A DNA stretch of 64,000 nucleotides, from contig NZ_SOAL01000019.1 in the NCBI RefSeq assembly GCF_004364775.1, positions 1 through 64,000 on the forward strand. Direction: 5' to 3'. Positions within the stretch are counted from its first letter, which is position 1, and each line of letters begins with the position of its first letter. The notes beneath the pieces are model-generated. The model ran no database searches. It was not told the origin of the DNA and saw only the letters and a program-made list of their open reading frames with translations. The DNA is from Comamonas sp. JUb58. GTDB lineage: Bacteria > Pseudomonadota > Gammaproteobacteria > Burkholderiales > Burkholderiaceae_C. Of this stretch, positions 62,292 to 64,000 are shown piece by piece. The position numbers were made by a program, and so were the translations under genes.

Positions 62292-63693
62292 TGCGATGAA
62301 TACCCATAATCAATTGTTTGCCGCTCAGGCCCTGCTGCCCAGCGGCTGGGCCCAGAACGTGCTGCTGCGCTGGGATGCGCAAGGCCGCTTCACGTCTGTC
62401 GAAACCGGGGTCGATGCGACCCACTGCGCTGGCGTGGCGCAGGCCGCCGGCCCGGTGCTGCCGGGCATGCCCAACTTGCATTCGCATGCCTTCCAGCGCG
62501 GCTTTGCCGGGCTGTCGGAGTTCCGCGGCCAGGCGCAGGACAGCTTTTGGAGCTGGCGCAATCTGATGTACCGCTTTGCGGCCCGGCTGGGGCCCCAGCA
62601 CCTGGAGGCGATTGCCACCTGGCTCTACATCGAGATGCTGGAAGCGGGCTACACCAGCGTCTGCGAGTTCCACTACCTGCACCACCAGCCGGACGGCCAG
62701 GCCTATGCGCCAGATGGCGAGTTGAGCCTGGCGCTGCTGCGTGCGGCGCACACGGCGGGCATCGGCATCACCTTGCTGCCGGTGCTGTACCAGAACAGCG
62801 GCTTTGGCGGCCAGGCGCCCAATGAGGGGCAAAAGCGCTTTATCCGCAGCACCGATAACATGCTGCGCCTGCTGGAGACCTTGGCCCCCGCCTGCAACGC
62901 CCAAGGCGCGGCTCTGGGCCTGGCGCCGCATTCGCTGCGCGCCGTGGCGCCCCAGGCCTTGCAGGAGGCCGTGCAGGGCCTGCATGCGCTGAATGCCCAG
63001 GCACCCGTACACATCCACATTGCCGAGCAAATGGCGGAGGTGAATGCCTGCGTGGCCTGGAGTGGCCAGCGCCCGGTGGCCTGGTTGCTGGACCATATGC
63101 CGGTGGACGCGCGCTGGTGCCTAGTGCATGCCACGCACATGGACGAGGCCGAATACGCAGCCGCAGCCGTATCGCAAGCGGTGGCAGGCCTGTGTCCGCT
63201 GACGGAAGCCAACCTGGGCGATGGCATCTTCGACCTGCCGCGCTGGCAGGCCGGCAATGGCCGCTGGGGCATTGGCTCGGACAGCCATATCGGCGTGAAC
63301 GCCGCCGAAGAGCTGATGATGCTGGAGTACAGCCAGCGCCTGCAATCGCAGCAACGCAATGTGGCGGCCAGCGCCCAGCAGCCCCATGTGGGCAGCCATA
63401 TGCTGCTGGCAGCGGTGCAGGGTGGCGCGCAGGCCAGTGGCCGTGCGGTGGCCGGCCTGGCCGTGGGCCAGCAGGCTGATTGGGTGGAGCTCGATGGCCA
63501 GCACCTGGCACTGGCTGGCTTGCCGGCGGCCGAGCAGCTCGATGCCCATGTGTTTGCCAGCAGCCGCAGCAGTGCGGTGGCCCGTGTCTGGGTGGGCGGC
63601 CAGTGCCGCGTGGCCGAAGGCCGCCACCCGCTGCACCAGAGCGCGCAGCGCGGCTTTGTCGCCGCACGTACCGAACTTCTTCAGGAGCCATGA
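62284..63693 (+). CDS. hutF: Formimidoylglutamate deiminase
   Basis: A 469-residue amidohydrolase. GTG 62284 is preferred because AGGAGG lies 10 bases upstream; ATG 62296 would be too far from it. Metal-site motifs: PGMPNLHSHAFQRG (HxH), HIHIAEQMAEV, LVHATHMD, and GIGSDSHIGVN with the catalytic Asp. HutF converts N-formimidoyl-L-glutamate to N-formyl-L-glutamate and ammonia, committing the cell to the five-step histidine route finished by HutG, encoded next. Confidence 0.92.
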   Translation: MSDAMNTHNQLFAAQALLPSGWAQNVLLRWDAQGRFTSVETGVDATHCAGVAQAAGPVLPGMPNLHSHAFQRGFAGLSEFRGQAQDSFWSWRNLMYRFAARLGPQHLEAIATWLYIEMLEAGYTSVCEFHYLHHQPDGQAYAPDGELSLALLRAAHTAGIGITLLPVLYQNSGFGGQAPNEGQKRFIRSTDNMLRLLETLAPACNAQGAALGLAPHSLRAVAPQALQEAVQGLHALNAQAPVHIHIAEQMAEVNACVAWSGQRPVAWLLDHMPVDARWCLVHATHMDEAEYAAAAVSQAVAGLCPLTEANLGDGIFDLPRWQAGNGRWGIGSDSHIGVNAAEELMMLEYSQRLQSQQRNVAASAQQPHVGSHMLLAAVQGGAQASGRAVAGLAVGQQADWVELDGQHLALAGLPAAEQLDAHVFASSRSSAVARVWVGGQCRVAEGRHPLHQSAQRGFVAARTELLQEP

Positions 63694-63696
63694 TCC

Positions 63697-64000
63697 ATGC
63701 ATTTTGAAACCGACCGCGCCGCCTTCGAGTTCCGCCAAGGCACGGCGCCGCTGCTGATCTCCTTCCCCCATGTGGGCACCTATGTGCCGCCCACGCTGGC
63801 CGAGCGCTTTACGCCCGAAGCGCGCGAGGTGCATGACACCGACTGGCACCTGCCGCTGCTCTATGCCTTTGCGCAGGAGATCGGTGCCTCGACCCTGGTG
63901 GCCACGCATTCGCGCCTGGTGGTGGACATGAACCGTCCCCCCGATGGCGCCAGCCTCTACCCCGGCCAGAGCGTGACCGGCCTGTGCCCGGTGGACACCT
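63697..64000 (+). CDS. hutG: N-formylglutamate deformylase (3' end beyond window)
   Basis: The first ~101 residues from ATG 63697, with AGGAG 9 bases upstream. The sequence APLLISFPHVGTYVPPTL, ARE-VHDTDWHLPLLY and ATHSRLVVDMNRPPDGASLYPGQ matches HutG deformylase of the FGase superfamily, including the zinc-site His/Asp region. It would release formate from N-formylglutamate, yielding glutamate. The gene is cut by the window edge; hutH, hutU and hutI are not visible. Confidence 0.9.
   Translation, partial: MHFETDRAAFEFRQGTAPLLISFPHVGTYVPPTLAERFTPEAREVHDTDWHLPLLYAFAQEIGASTLVATHSRLVVDMNRPPDGASLYPGQSVTGLCPVDT

Overview
The window looks like chromosomal DNA of a betaproteobacterium of the Comamonadaceae (Comamonas/Acidovorax/Delftia type). 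It is mostly GC-rich, with dense operons. Markers pointing that way are the lptD-surA-rsmA block, a hybrid malic enzyme, polar-amino-acid ABC operons and a formimidoylglutamate-deiminase histidine branch. Several AT-rich islands (about 0.1-1.5, 19.3-20.6 and 52.4-54.0 kb) contrast sharply with this background and hold orphan, secreted or toxin/immunity-like genes. No tRNA, rRNA or CRISPR array was found. Both window ends cut a gene: an IS30-type transposase at the left and hutG at the right.

Layout. 0-1.5 kb: start of an IS30-like transposase, a small membrane protein, and two tandem paralogous secreted proteins, one broken by a one-base slip. 1.7-7.1 kb (minus strand): a DUF4178 / DUF350 / membrane-fused aminopropyltransferase / FAD oxidoreductase operon. 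7.2-7.5 kb: a structured interspersed repeat whose second copy lies at 46 kb. 7.6-9.0 kb: DUF2061 protein, lipoprotein, M23 peptidase. 9.1-16.3 kb (minus strand): a 2-ketogluconate (kgu) operon with a PtxS-like LacI repressor, a perfect PtxS-type operator, and a polar-amino-acid-type ABC importer where pseudomonads carry an MFS permease. 16.6-19 kb: LysR regulator, a second structured repeat, an old-yellow-enzyme reductase. 20.6-26.9 kb: isochorismatase-like hydrolase, periplasmic rhodanese plus YeeE/YedE transporter, a double-domain methylglyoxal-synthase-like protein, VOC protein, PhoD phosphatase.

27.2-40.1 kb is a catabolic block. It has beta-alanine:pyruvate aminotransferase and (methyl)malonate-semialdehyde dehydrogenase, an IclR regulator, a carbamoylase/ureidopropionase-type hydrolase, a complete dipeptide-type ABC importer, an amidase and ureidoglycolate lyase. 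Together these could feed ureido or amide compounds into beta-alanine, glyoxylate and central metabolism. 40.1-45 kb: lipoprotein, membrane-anchored hypothetical protein, maeB, a secreted barnase-like RNase with a barstar-like inhibitor. 45-52.2 kb: rsmA, repeat copy 2, surA and lptD, with amgK and rsmE divergent. 52.2-58.3 kb: AT-rich DNA, then an Rhs polymorphic toxin with a swapped AT-rich tip and a probable exported immunity protein. 58.6-64 kb: IclR regulator with a palindromic operator, a polar amino acid ABC importer, and hutD-hutF-hutG of histidine catabolism.

The most unusual items are the two families of two-armed inverted-repeat elements, the kgu operon with an exchanged transporter, the tandem MGS-domain protein, a CTAGGGTTTG inverted repeat shared by both polar-amino-acid ABC loci, and the Rhs tip/immunity pair.
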